From an uncultured Lachnospiraceae bacterium (lineage in GTDB: Bacteria > Bacillota > Clostridia > Lachnospirales > Lachnospiraceae), in the NCBI GenBank assembly GCA_910585555.1, contig CAJUFU010000078.1:1-12443 (forward strand): DNA of 12,443 nt, written 5' to 3'. Below the pieces are notes generated by a model. The model was not told the DNA's origin. It saw only the letters and a program-made list of their open reading frames with translations, and did not search any database. Below are positions 7,083 through 12,443 of this stretch, in pieces. The translations under genes were made by a program, and so were the position numbers. Numbering within the stretch: the stretch's first letter is position 1; each line of letters starts with the position of its first letter.

Positions 7083-7969
7083 ATCAAATCCGTTACGTTC
7101 TCAATCCCATACCGCTTCATATACTGTTCAATCCCCTCCGCCACCTCCATGGTCGTATAAGGATTTACAAAATTCATGGCACCCACCGCCACGGCACTGG
7201 CACCCGCCAGCAGGAATTCTATAGCGTCCTCCGCATTACCGATACCGCCCATGCCGATGATGGGAATCTTCACCGCCTGGGCCGCCTGATAGACCATGCG
7301 CACCGCCACCGGCTTAATCGCAGGGCCGGACATGCCGCCCGTCTTATTGGCCAGGACAAACTTTTTCCTGTGAATATCAATCTTCATGCCTGTGATCGTA
7401 TTGATCATGGAAAGGGCATCCGCCCCCGCCGACTCGGCCGCGCGGGACATCTCAGCGATATCTGTCACGTTGGGACTCAGTTTCATGATCACCGGCTGTT
7501 TCGCCTTCTTCTTAATCTGGGAAGTAATATCATAAAGGCTGTCCGGCTTCTGCCCGAAGGCAATCGCCCCCTCTTTTACATTGGGACAGGATACATTAAT
7601 CTCCAACATATCTACCGGCTGGTCGCTCAGACGTTCCACCACTTCCAGATAATCCTCCACCGTCTTACCGCAGACATTGACAATAATCCTGGTATCATAT
7701 TTTTTCAGAAAAGGAATATCCCTCTTGATAAACACGTCAATACCCGGATTCTGTAAGCCGATGGCATTTAACATGCCGCCGTATACTTCCGCCACCCGGG
7801 GCGTGGGATTTCCCTCCCAGGGTACATTAGCTACCCCTTTGGTCACCACCGCGCCAAGTTTATTCAAATCTACAAAATCACTGTATTCCATACCGGAACC
7901 AAATGTACCGGACGCCGTCATCACCGGATTTTGAAAAGTTACCCCAGCAATCGTTACCTGTGTATTCAT
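7067..7969 (-). CDS. pyrD: Dihydroorotate dehydrogenase, class 1B catalytic subunit
   Basis: A 300-aa flavoprotein of the usual class 1B length. It oxidises dihydroorotate to orotate, the fourth step of de novo UMP synthesis, using FMN in a TIM barrel. Visible signatures are the FMN/substrate region NPVMTASGTFG (14-24), TKGV near 43, NAIGLQNPG (68-76), the active-site cysteine C128 in EINVSCPN (typical of class 1), the conserved MKLSPN, and the phosphate loop IIGMGGIGN with GASAVAVG downstream. It has no N-terminal membrane extension, so it is not class 2. Its start overlaps the pyrK stop by 1 nt (TGATG), with GGAGG (plus strand 7980-7984) inside pyrK 10 nt upstream, so translation is coupled, matching the PyrD2/PyrK2 complex. 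Electrons pass through PyrK to NAD+. Confidence 0.97.
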   Translation of the reverse strand: MNTQVTIAGVTFQNPVMTASGTFGSGMEYSDFVDLNKLGAVVTKGVANVPWEGNPTPRVAEVYGGMLNAIGLQNPGIDVFIKRDIPFLKKYDTRIIVNVCGKTVEDYLEVVERLSDQPVDMLEINVSCPNVKEGAIAFGQKPDSLYDITSQIKKKAKQPVIMKLSPNVTDIAEMSRAAESAGADALSMINTITGMKIDIHRKKFVLANKTGGMSGPAIKPVAVRMVYQAAQAVKIPIIGMGGIGNAEDAIEFLLAGASAVAVGAMNFVNPYTTMEVAEGIEQYMKRYGIENVTDLIGAVE

Positions 7970-8745
7970 CAGATTTCCACCTCCCCTGCCTCGAAAACCG
8001 GACCGTCCGTGCAGATACGGGCATTGTTCACGTGAGAGTGGGCATCCACCTTAGTGGTCTTGCACACACATCCCAAGCAGGCGCCCACGCCGCAGGCCAT
8101 CCGCTCCTCTAAGGAAATATAAGCCTCCATGCCATTTTGGGCGGCGTATTTCTTAATCGCACGCAGCATCGGCATAGGGCCGCAGGCCATGATCACATCC
8201 GCTGTGAGACCGTGGGCGCTTATGATATCCATTACATTTCCCTTGGTGCCCACACTGCCGTCTTCCGTGGCCACATAAACATCGCCATACTGCGCCAGAT
8301 CGTCCTGCAAAAACAAATCCTTATCCCGATAACCCAGCAAAATCCGCTTCTGACTCTCAAGACGCTTCGCCAGCTCCAGCATAGGCGGAATGCCGATGCC
8401 GCCGCCCATCAAAAATACCCGTTTGCCTTTCGCCTTCTCGACCGGGAATCCATTGCCCAGCACCCCCAGTATCTCCAGGGTATCTCCTTTGCCATAGGTT
8501 GCAAACTCAGCTGTTCCTTTCCCAGCCACACGGTACACCAGCCGCAGTCTGTGCTTGTCCTCACTTACCTCGCAGATGCTGATGGGTCTTGGAAGAAGTG
8601 TGCTTTCATGGTGGGGATATACCGCCACAAACTGACCCGGATGGGCGTTCTTCGCAAGTTTGGTCTCCAGCCAGAGATCATAAATCTGCTCTGCAATCTT
8701 TTTTTGTGACACGATAGTTGCTTTGCTCTTTTTCTTTTGGGCCAT
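7969..8745 (-). CDS. pyrK: Dihydroorotate dehydrogenase electron-transfer subunit
   Basis: A 258-aa ferredoxin-reductase-family protein that carries FAD and a [2Fe-2S] cluster and moves electrons from PyrD's FMN to NAD+. The sequence shows the FAD-binding LPRPIS (51-56), the flavin-side GNGFP (97-101), the nucleotide-binding FLMGGGIGIPPM (111-122), MACGPMPML (186-194) and cluster cysteines C218, C223, C226 and C245 in the order C-x4-C-x2-C-x18-C. C228 is an extra cysteine near the cluster. The ATG at 8743-8745 has AGAAAGGAA (plus strand 8752-8760) at normal spacing. The 33 nt upstream up to the Rpn-family gene contain no promoter, so transcription must enter from or through that gene. Confidence 0.96.
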   Translation of the reverse strand: MAQKKKSKATIVSQKKIAEQIYDLWLETKLAKNAHPGQFVAVYPHHESTLLPRPISICEVSEDKHRLRLVYRVAGKGTAEFATYGKGDTLEILGVLGNGFPVEKAKGKRVFLMGGGIGIPPMLELAKRLESQKRILLGYRDKDLFLQDDLAQYGDVYVATEDGSVGTKGNVMDIISAHGLTADVIMACGPMPMLRAIKKYAAQNGMEAYISLEERMACGVGACLGCVCKTTKVDAHSHVNNARICTDGPVFEAGEVEI

Positions 8746-8778
8746 TTACGATTCCTTTCTGTTGTCTTATCATGAATT

Positions 8779-9708
8779 CTACTGTGTTTTTAGCGCCTCA
8801 TAGATTCGTTCTGTGTCGAGAAATCCTATGTTTCTGCCGACCGTTTCAATCTTTTCGACCATTGCCTCTTCTTCCTCTAATTCTTCCGCTATTACAGCCG
8901 CTTCTTTTCCTTTTTGAAGCAGTCTGCATACCAATTGAATCAGTTTCCGATTTTCTCCCTCTGTTTTACCGTTTTCAAATCCTTCCTCATAGCTTACCTC
9001 TAATGCATCATCCATGTTAAACTGGGTAAAGAGCATATTTATCGCCTCCGATCCATATTCCCTGACAAAATCCACCATGATTCCTTCGTGCTTACAGTCT
9101 TCCATAGCCTGAACAATGGCAGTGTCCCTGTCTTTTCCCAATGCAAGATACTCTTTTATCCGCTGAATCAACCAAGAGTATTCATATAATGGTTTACATT
9201 TCTTTAAAATATCATGATTAACCGGCAGATTAATGTTAATCACTTTCACGTTTAATTCTAGCATAGGTGTCACCGTTTTATCAAGGTATGCATCCGATAA
9301 ACACATCGTTCTTTCTACCGGAAAAGTCTCGTCCCCATTATAGAACACATAAAACTCCGGCGTTGGAAGCAAAATCTGCTTTCTCTTATATAGAGCTTTT
9401 GCATCTATCAGCTTTTCCACGGTACGTCCATAATAAATCACATCCCGAAGCGGCATATTCAAATTCACGGTAGACTGATGCTCGCTAATCACCAATACAC
9501 GATTTTTGACAGTAAAAGCCATATCGTTTTTACGTGCCATAAACAAAACCCCTTCCAACGTTGTATAAGCAATATCTTCTGGCAATGCTGTCACACCCTC
9601 CAAAGCGGAATACAGTTCAGCTGCATTTTCCGGTTTCCCAAAATAAGCAGTGAAAGCGCTGGATTTTACCTTCCTGTTGGTAATATCTTTTGTGTCTTTT
9701 TGCCCCAT
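8779..9708 (-). CDS. Rpn-family PD-(D/E)XK nuclease/transposase-like protein
   Basis: A 309-aa member of the Rpn/YhgA-like PD-(D/E)XK group, often annotated as recombination-promoting nuclease or PD-(D/E)XK transposase. The nuclease core is seen as FTAYFGKPENAAELYSAL (19-36), D62 in MARKNDMAF, and E76-x-Q78 in VLVISEHQST, then NMPLRDVIYYG (84-94), all typical of the family. The C-terminal part is helical and ends in a long acidic stretch (EELEEEEAMVEKIE). I chose the ATG at 9706-9708 because GGAGG lies 9 nt upstream; an ATG 6 nt farther up is too close to it, and a 340-aa frame from 9801 lacks a ribosome site. The gene looks AT-richer than the pyr genes beside it, which suggests recent acquisition. 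No terminal inverted repeats or target duplication were found. It may nick or cut DNA; its biological role is unsettled. Confidence 0.85.
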   Translation of the reverse strand: MGQKDTKDITNRKVKSSAFTAYFGKPENAAELYSALEGVTALPEDIAYTTLEGVLFMARKNDMAFTVKNRVLVISEHQSTVNLNMPLRDVIYYGRTVEKLIDAKALYKRKQILLPTPEFYVFYNGDETFPVERTMCLSDAYLDKTVTPMLELNVKVININLPVNHDILKKCKPLYEYSWLIQRIKEYLALGKDRDTAIVQAMEDCKHEGIMVDFVREYGSEAINMLFTQFNMDDALEVSYEEGFENGKTEGENRKLIQLVCRLLQKGKEAAVIAEELEEEEAMVEKIETVGRNIGFLDTERIYEALKTQ

Positions 9709-9814
9709 AAGCATATTCCTCCATATACATTTTTTCTCCGAGAAAACCGCTGAACCGCGGAATAGACCAGCCACATTTCGGCTATAGACTTTTTGATTCA
9801 TCAGATTACTTACA

Positions 9815-9844
9815 TATATACCACAAATTTAGGATGAAAAGCAA
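9815..9844 (-). promoter_or_regulatory. Weak candidate promoter ahead of the Rpn gene and pyrKD
   Basis: On the minus strand TTGCTT (9839-9844), 18 bp, then TATATA (9815-9820) preceded by TGG, an extended -10 arrangement. Both hexamers are poor (3/6 and 4/6), but this is the best promoter between the pyrC terminator and pyrK, so pyrKD transcription may start here. Confidence 0.3.
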
Positions 9845-9865
9845 GCTTTATTATAATATCATTCG

Positions 9866-9901
9866 AAAAGCAGGCTGAAACCCTTCAAGATTCCAGCCTG
9901 C
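9866..9901 (-). terminator. Rho-independent terminator of pyrC
   Basis: GCAGGCTG (9870-9877) and CAGCCTGC (9894-9901) form an 8-bp stem that extends inward by a G-U pair and two A-T pairs. TTTT follows directly on the minus strand (9866-9869). It begins 32 nt past the pyrC stop codon and separates pyrC from the Rpn-pyrK-pyrD group. Confidence 0.85.
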
Positions 9902-9932
9902 CATTATATAGCAACCATTATAAACCAGACAT

Positions 9933-11267
9933 TTACCCACGGTAAACAATCTTCCCATCACAAATCGTATAAGAAATGACCCCCGGCATACGCTCCCCCA
10001 CAAAGGGTGAGTTACATGCTTTGGATACAAACTTGTCCACTGTCCACATTTTATCTGCATCAAATACCAAAAGATCGGCCGGACCGCCGGCTTTTATATA
10101 TCCTGCATCCAGATGATACAGCTTTGCAGGCGCATAGCTCATCCTGCATATCAGCTCCATCATGGTCAGATATCCTTTCTGCACCAGCTCTCTGATACCT
10201 AAAGACAAAGCAGTCTCCAAGCCAATAATTCCGCTTGGCGCCTCGGTGACGGGACGTTTCTTCTCTTCTATGCTGTGGGGCGCATGGTCGGTGGCTATCA
10301 TGTCTATGGTGCCATCCCGCAAGCCTTCGATAACCGCCATTCTGTCTTCTTCACATCTAAGCGGCGGATTCATCTTCGCCAATGCACCATGACGAATCAC
10401 AGCATCCTCAGTCAGTGTAAAGTGATGCGGGGCCGCTTCCGCATAAATATGTCTGCTCTGCCTTTTCGCCTGCCGCACCAGCTCCACCGCCTCTTTGGTA
10501 CTGATGTGCTGTATAGATAAATCCGCATTCTCTTCAAGGGCTATTCTAATATCCCGCTCCACCATAGAAATTTCTGCCTCTCTCGGAGAACCGCCGATAC
10601 CGTAATGAGCCGCCGCCTTTCCTGCATTTATCCCATTATTGGCAATCAGCGCCGGATTTTCCTCATGAAGGCTGACCGGACGGTTAAGCCTCGCCGCCCG
10701 GCGCAACGCTTCCCTGAGCATTTCTTCATCCATTAAGGGAATCCCATCGTCCGTAAAGCCTGCCGCGCCACAGGCGCTTAGGGCTTCCATGTCCGTCAGT
10801 TCCTTCCCCTTCATTCCCATAGTCACATTGGCACAGGAATAGACGTGAATCCCGGTCTTCTCCCCTTTCTCAAGCACATAGCGCAGAGTCTCCACAGTAT
10901 CTACCGTTGGCTTTGTATTCGCCATCAGCACCACCGAAGTAAAACCGCCTTTCGCCGCCGCCTTTGCCCCTGTATCAATATCCTCCTTATAAGTGAAGCC
11001 GGGATCCCTGAAATGCACATGCACATCCACCAACCCCGGCGCCACAATTTGACCATTCAAGTCAACTATTTCTGTTTCCTCCGCCAGGAGATTTTCTTGT
11101 TTCCTATGTATATCTGACTCACGGGACGAATCTGCCGCCTGCCCGGCTTTTGTTTCCCTCTGCCGGATTTGCTCTATCTTTCCGGTCTCCGTATTAAGCA
11201 GGATATCCCTGTATCCTTCCGTTTTAGAAGCCGAATCTATCATATAACCGTTCTTTAAAAGTAACAT
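9933..11267 (-). CDS. pyrC: Dihydroorotase
   Basis: A 444-aa type I dihydroorotase that closes carbamoyl-aspartate to dihydroorotate, step three of UMP synthesis, in the amidohydrolase fold. Numbering from the ATG at 11265-11267: metal ligands H83 and H85 in DVHVHFRDPG, a bridging Asp in AGFTDDG (D173), H201 in SLHEEN, H254 in SIQHIST, and catalytic D327 in ATDHAPH. As in the Aquifex/Bacillus subgroup, no carboxylated lysine is evident. Between IEQI and EIVDLNG there is a charged insertion of roughly 25-30 residues (about 34-62) unlike compact family members. An in-frame GTG at 11277-11279 would add four residues, but AAAGG sits only 1 nt before it; GGGTG lies 9 nt before the ATG, so I prefer the ATG. 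It follows the lipoprotein gene by 41 nt, likely the same transcript; a TATAAT at 11294-11299 without a good -35 could add a second start. Confidence 0.95.
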   Translation of the reverse strand: MLLLKNGYMIDSASKTEGYRDILLNTETGKIEQIRQRETKAGQAADSSRESDIHRKQENLLAEETEIVDLNGQIVAPGLVDVHVHFRDPGFTYKEDIDTGAKAAAKGGFTSVVLMANTKPTVDTVETLRYVLEKGEKTGIHVYSCANVTMGMKGKELTDMEALSACGAAGFTDDGIPLMDEEMLREALRRAARLNRPVSLHEENPALIANNGINAGKAAAHYGIGGSPREAEISMVERDIRIALEENADLSIQHISTKEAVELVRQAKRQSRHIYAEAAPHHFTLTEDAVIRHGALAKMNPPLRCEEDRMAVIEGLRDGTIDMIATDHAPHSIEEKKRPVTEAPSGIIGLETALSLGIRELVQKGYLTMMELICRMSYAPAKLYHLDAGYIKAGGPADLLVFDADKMWTVDKFVSKACNSPFVGERMPGVISYTICDGKIVYRG

Positions 11268-11308
11268 TTGTCCATTCACCCTTTCTTATCGTAATTATAC
11301 CCTGAAAT

Positions 11309-11740
11309 CTAGTCAAACACCACCGGTTTTTCAATAAATTCTGTCTTCACCACCACATAGGGATAACTCTCTACCGGATTACTCTTCTCTTCCGGACTGG
11401 GTCCGATTAGATTGGTATCGATATAGACCGCATTGGTGGTCTCATACAATGCATTCACGGCGATGCTGTACCCTCCTGTCTTCTGGGTCCCGTAGCCCAC
11501 ACAGATATAGAGGAACCCTTGGTCTTCAAACGTCATCTTAAAGGCCTCCTCCTTCTTATCCTCAATCTTTTCTAAAAGTTCCTCCGGTATATTTTCCTCC
11601 GCCAGCACTGTACATTCAAGATCTTTGATTTTTGCCATAGTATCCTGCTTCTGCCCGCAGGCGTACACACTCATGCACATCAGACAAATCAGGCAGACAC
11701 TTAAGAATCTTTTCTGATATTCATACAAAACATTTATCAT
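11309..11740 (-). CDS. PrcB-domain lipoprotein
   Basis: A 143-aa exported protein. Residues 1-27 are a signal peptide (YQKR, then a hydrophobic run with three cysteines) ending at a lipobox-like VYAC, with C28 the probable lipidated residue; Tyr at -2 is unusual for a lipobox. The middle (residues 35-70) is charged and helical. Residues 75-143 match the PrcB C-terminal domain pattern: a strand ending VGYGTQKTGGYSIAV (81-95), a strand with YIDTN, P115 after a loop, and YPYVVVK (126-132). In Treponema PrcB is part of the dentilisin protease complex; in Firmicutes this domain is common on surface lipoproteins of unknown job. GGAG lies 8 nt before the ATG. It is the first gene ahead of pyrC, with no visible tie to pyrimidine synthesis, and no clear PyrR-type attenuator precedes it. 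Confidence 0.75.
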   Translation of the reverse strand: MINVLYEYQKRFLSVCLICLMCMSVYACGQKQDTMAKIKDLECTVLAEENIPEELLEKIEDKKEEAFKMTFEDQGFLYICVGYGTQKTGGYSIAVNALYETTNAVYIDTNLIGPSPEEKSNPVESYPYVVVKTEFIEKPVVFD

Positions 11741-11830
11741 AGTATAGACTCCGCAATTTAGTCTTATTACCTAATTTATTATGCAAGTGGGCTCTCTATT
11801 CCTTATACTTTATAAAAGTCTGCGTTATGA

Positions 11831-11858
11831 TTGACTCTATTTTGTTGTACTTTATAAC
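11831..11858 (+). promoter_or_regulatory. Upstream candidate SigA promoter of the toxin transcript
   Basis: TTGACT (11831-11836), 16 bp and TATAAC (11853-11858) are each 5/6 matches to the SigA consensus. Transcription would begin near 11865, just ahead of a second promoter that better resembles the antitoxin promoter. The -10 falls in one copy of a direct repeat, TACTTTATAA (11806-11815 and 11848-11857). Confidence 0.5.
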
Positions 11859-11862
11859 GATA

Positions 11863-11891
11863 TTGTTTTTATCCCTTAGCTATGCTAAAAT
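11863..11891 (+). promoter_or_regulatory. Candidate toxin promoter
   Basis: TTGTTT (11863-11868), a 17-bp spacer ending TATGC, and TAAAAT (11886-11891); a perfect TATAAT (11891-11896) overlaps its end but lacks a -35. The layout TTGTnn-17-TAnAnT preceded by TATGC is the same as at the antitoxin promoter on the other strand. Initiation near 11898 would put the GGAGCAATCG motif at the very 5' end of the RNA. Confidence 0.55.
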
Positions 11892-11930
11892 ATAATACAG
11901 GAGCAATCGTGTTACAGGGTGGGCTGATCT

Positions 11931-11950
11931 TCTATTCTTCGCAGAATGGG
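11931..11950 (+). promoter_or_regulatory. Hairpin masking the toxin ribosome-binding site
   Basis: ATTCT (11934-11938) and AGAAT (11943-11947) pair around the 4-nt loop TCGC; TCT (11931-11933) can pair on with GGG (11948-11950) using one C-G and two G-U pairs. The right arm runs into the GGGGGTG ribosome site before the toxin ATG (11961). Such start-site folding is usual in type I toxin mRNAs. Confidence 0.6.
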
Positions 11951-11960
11951 GGTGATGCCT

Positions 11961-12050
11961 ATGGAAAATCATTTTGATTTTAAGGATATCATGACCTTTG
12001 GTCTATTCCTTTTGGCATTGCTTACATTTGTTTTTACGTTTTGTAGGTAG
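11961..12050 (+). CDS. Small hydrophobic peptide, probable type I (holin-like/TxpA-type) toxin
   Basis: A 29-residue peptide, too short for a standard gene finder. A polar N-terminus (MENHFDFKD) leads to one membrane helix, IMTFGLFLLALLTFVFTFC, and a final Arg. The MTFG(L/T)F-hydrophobic pattern is that of the Firmicutes putative holin-like toxins and the TxpA/BsrG group, which insert in the membrane and depolarise it when made in excess. GGGGGTG (11948-11954) lies 6 nt before this ATG; an in-frame ATG 6 nt earlier (11955) is too close. A promoter precedes it, an SD-masking hairpin overlaps its ribosome site and a shared terminator follows at once. The convergent RNA on the other strand is the likely antitoxin. 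Membrane localisation and toxicity are inferred from the family, not seen. Confidence 0.75.
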   Translation: MENHFDFKDIMTFGLFLLALLTFVFTFCR

Positions 12051-12060
12051 CCATACATAG

Positions 12061-12100
12061 AAAAACCACCCCTAACTTTGGCCAGTGACGGGGTGGTTTT
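12061..12100. terminator. Bidirectional terminator shared by toxin mRNA and antisense RNA
   Basis: AAAACCACCCC (12062-12072) and GGGGTGGTTTT (12090-12100) form a perfect 11-bp stem around a 17-nt loop that itself contains TGGCCA. Seen from the minus strand, TTTTT follows the GC-rich stem; seen from the plus strand the stem itself ends in TTTT. It begins 11 nt after the toxin stop codon and makes the two RNAs fully complementary over this stretch. Confidence 0.9.
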
Positions 12101-12151
12101 ACTACTCATAATCTCGGTCAACCCACCTTGTGGGCGATTGTTCCTTTTTAT
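12061..12151 (-). ncRNA. Probable antisense antitoxin RNA, about 90 nt
   Basis: A promoter at 12158-12186 fires leftward and the bidirectional terminator ends the transcript at about 12061, predicting an RNA of about 90 nt that begins with an A-rich stretch near 12151. It contains a 5' hairpin, CCCAC/GTGGG with a 3-nt loop (plus strand 12122-12134), and the whole terminator stem, complementary to the 3' end of the toxin mRNA. GCCCAC in the 5' hairpin is also complementary to GTGGGC in the toxin leader (11919-11924), a possible first contact. No credible coding frame with a ribosome site lies in it. The layout, convergent RNAs overlapping at a shared terminator, matches known type I systems such as Fst/par and TxpA/RatA. 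Confidence 0.65.
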
Positions 12152-12157
12152 ATTTTT

Positions 12158-12186
12158 ACTATAGCATACCTGCAGTATCATTACAA
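12158..12186 (-). promoter_or_regulatory. Antitoxin RNA promoter
   Basis: On the minus strand TTGTAA (12181-12186), exactly 17 bp, then TATAGT (12158-12163): 4/6 and 5/6 matches to the SigA consensus. The spacer ends in TATGC, as at the toxin promoter. Initiation is expected near 12151. Confidence 0.7.
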
Positions 12187-12256
12187 TCAAAATCTTTTCT
12201 GTGCCGTTGCAAACAAAAACTATCATGAAAAAGCGACAATCACCCATCATTGTATA

Positions 12257-12285
12257 TTGATTGCAACAAACTTACTGGATATAAT
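12257..12285 (+). promoter_or_regulatory. Promoter of the acyltransferase gene
   Basis: TTGATT (12257-12262), 17 bp, then a perfect TATAAT (12280-12285). Predicted initiation near 12292 leaves a leader of about 65 nt before the ATG at 12356, starting almost exactly at a hairpin. Confidence 0.8.
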
Positions 12286-12287
12286 GT

Positions 12288-12317
12288 AAAAAATACCCCG
12301 CTCAAAGTAACGGGGTA
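12288..12317 (-). terminator. Hairpin at the acyltransferase mRNA 5' end; minus-strand terminator
   Basis: TACCCCG (12294-12300) and CGGGGTA (12311-12317) make a 7-bp stem with a 10-nt loop. On the minus strand TTTTTT follows, a good terminator for RNA entering from the right. On the plus strand no T-run follows; there the hairpin would be the first structure in the leader of the acyltransferase mRNA. Confidence 0.6.
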
Positions 12318-12355
12318 AATTGTGTTCTTTACTATATTAAAACGAGGTACATACC

Positions 12356-12443
12356 ATGATTCGTCTGGTTCTGGTGGCTGTGTTTGTGATTATATTTCTG
12401 ATTTTGAGCACTCCTCTTCTGATCGTTGAATATTTCATCGGCA
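12356..12443 (+). CDS. plsC: N-terminus of probable 1-acyl-sn-glycerol-3-phosphate acyltransferase (partial)
   Basis: The first 29 codons of a gene that runs out of the window. The peptide opens MIRLVLVAVFVIIFLILSTP and continues LLIVEYFIG, a single long hydrophobic anchor. This opening (MIRL...FILS.P...VEWIIG) is what I recall for Clostridia PlsC-type lysophosphatidate acyltransferases, which make phosphatidic acid at the membrane. The catalytic HX4D motif lies beyond the window end, so the call rests on the N-terminus only; another single-anchor membrane protein is possible. GAGG (12344-12347) lies 8 nt before the ATG, and a strong promoter and leader hairpin precede it. Confidence 0.5.
   Translation, partial: MIRLVLVAVFVIIFLILSTPLLIVEYFIG

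Noticed and set aside
9709..9865. Insertion-sequence ends flanking the Rpn gene
   Set aside because: No matching terminal inverted repeats or target-site duplication could be found on either side, so it is annotated only as a gene.
11268..11880. PyrR-type attenuator for the pyr genes
   Set aside because: I looked for the PyrR-binding consensus and a terminator/antiterminator pair upstream of pyrC and its leading gene and found neither.
11969..12250. 93-aa minus-strand open frame over the toxin locus
   Set aside because: No ribosome site, odd composition, and it runs antisense through the toxin and the terminator; the region is better explained by a non-coding antitoxin RNA.
1..12443. CRISPR arrays, tRNA or rRNA genes
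   Set aside because: No regularly spaced repeats, cloverleaf-like segments or rRNA signatures were seen on either strand.

Overview
The window looks like chromosome of an endospore-forming Clostridia, most likely a Lachnospiraceae-type gut anaerobe. The indicators are a SPOCS/LysM spore-envelope gene with a good SigE-type promoter, a GHKL/LytTR two-component pair, a class 1B PyrD/PyrK pair, an Rpn-type PD-(D/E)XK gene, and moderate GC with strong GGAGG-type ribosome sites. This placement is inference from gene content; no marker gene is present.

Left part (1-3642): the 3' end of a probable GH42 beta-galactosidase converges on a membrane protein fused to a spermidine-synthase-fold domain, and the two share a perfect 11-bp terminator hairpin. 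A SipL-like SPOCS-LysM gene follows on the minus strand, with its own terminator and, upstream, a candidate mother-cell SigE promoter.

Centre (3643-7036): a divergent intergenic region leads to a LytTR response regulator and a GHKL sensor kinase that overlap by 4 nt (ATGA). Next is an unrecognised 193-aa charged coiled-coil protein. It converges on a small XRE regulator, and the terminator hairpin between them lies partly inside the regulator's last codons.

Right-centre (7067-11740, all minus strand): a pyrimidine-biosynthesis block. In transcription order it is a PrcB-like lipoprotein, pyrC (dihydroorotase), a terminator, an AT-richer Rpn-family nuclease gene, pyrK and pyrD. PyrC makes dihydroorotate and PyrD/PyrK oxidise it to orotate with NAD+. 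The Rpn gene sits between the two pyrimidine units, only 33 nt ahead of pyrK.

Right end (11741-12443): what reads as a complete type I toxin-antitoxin locus. It has a 29-aa membrane peptide with a start-site hairpin, a shared bidirectional terminator and a convergent antisense RNA of about 90 nt with its own promoter. The promoter and leader regions of the two RNAs are recognisably similar inverted copies of each other, which is the most unusual structure in the window. The window closes with a strong promoter, a hairpin at the predicted transcript 5' end, and the first 29 codons of a probable PlsC-type acyltransferase.
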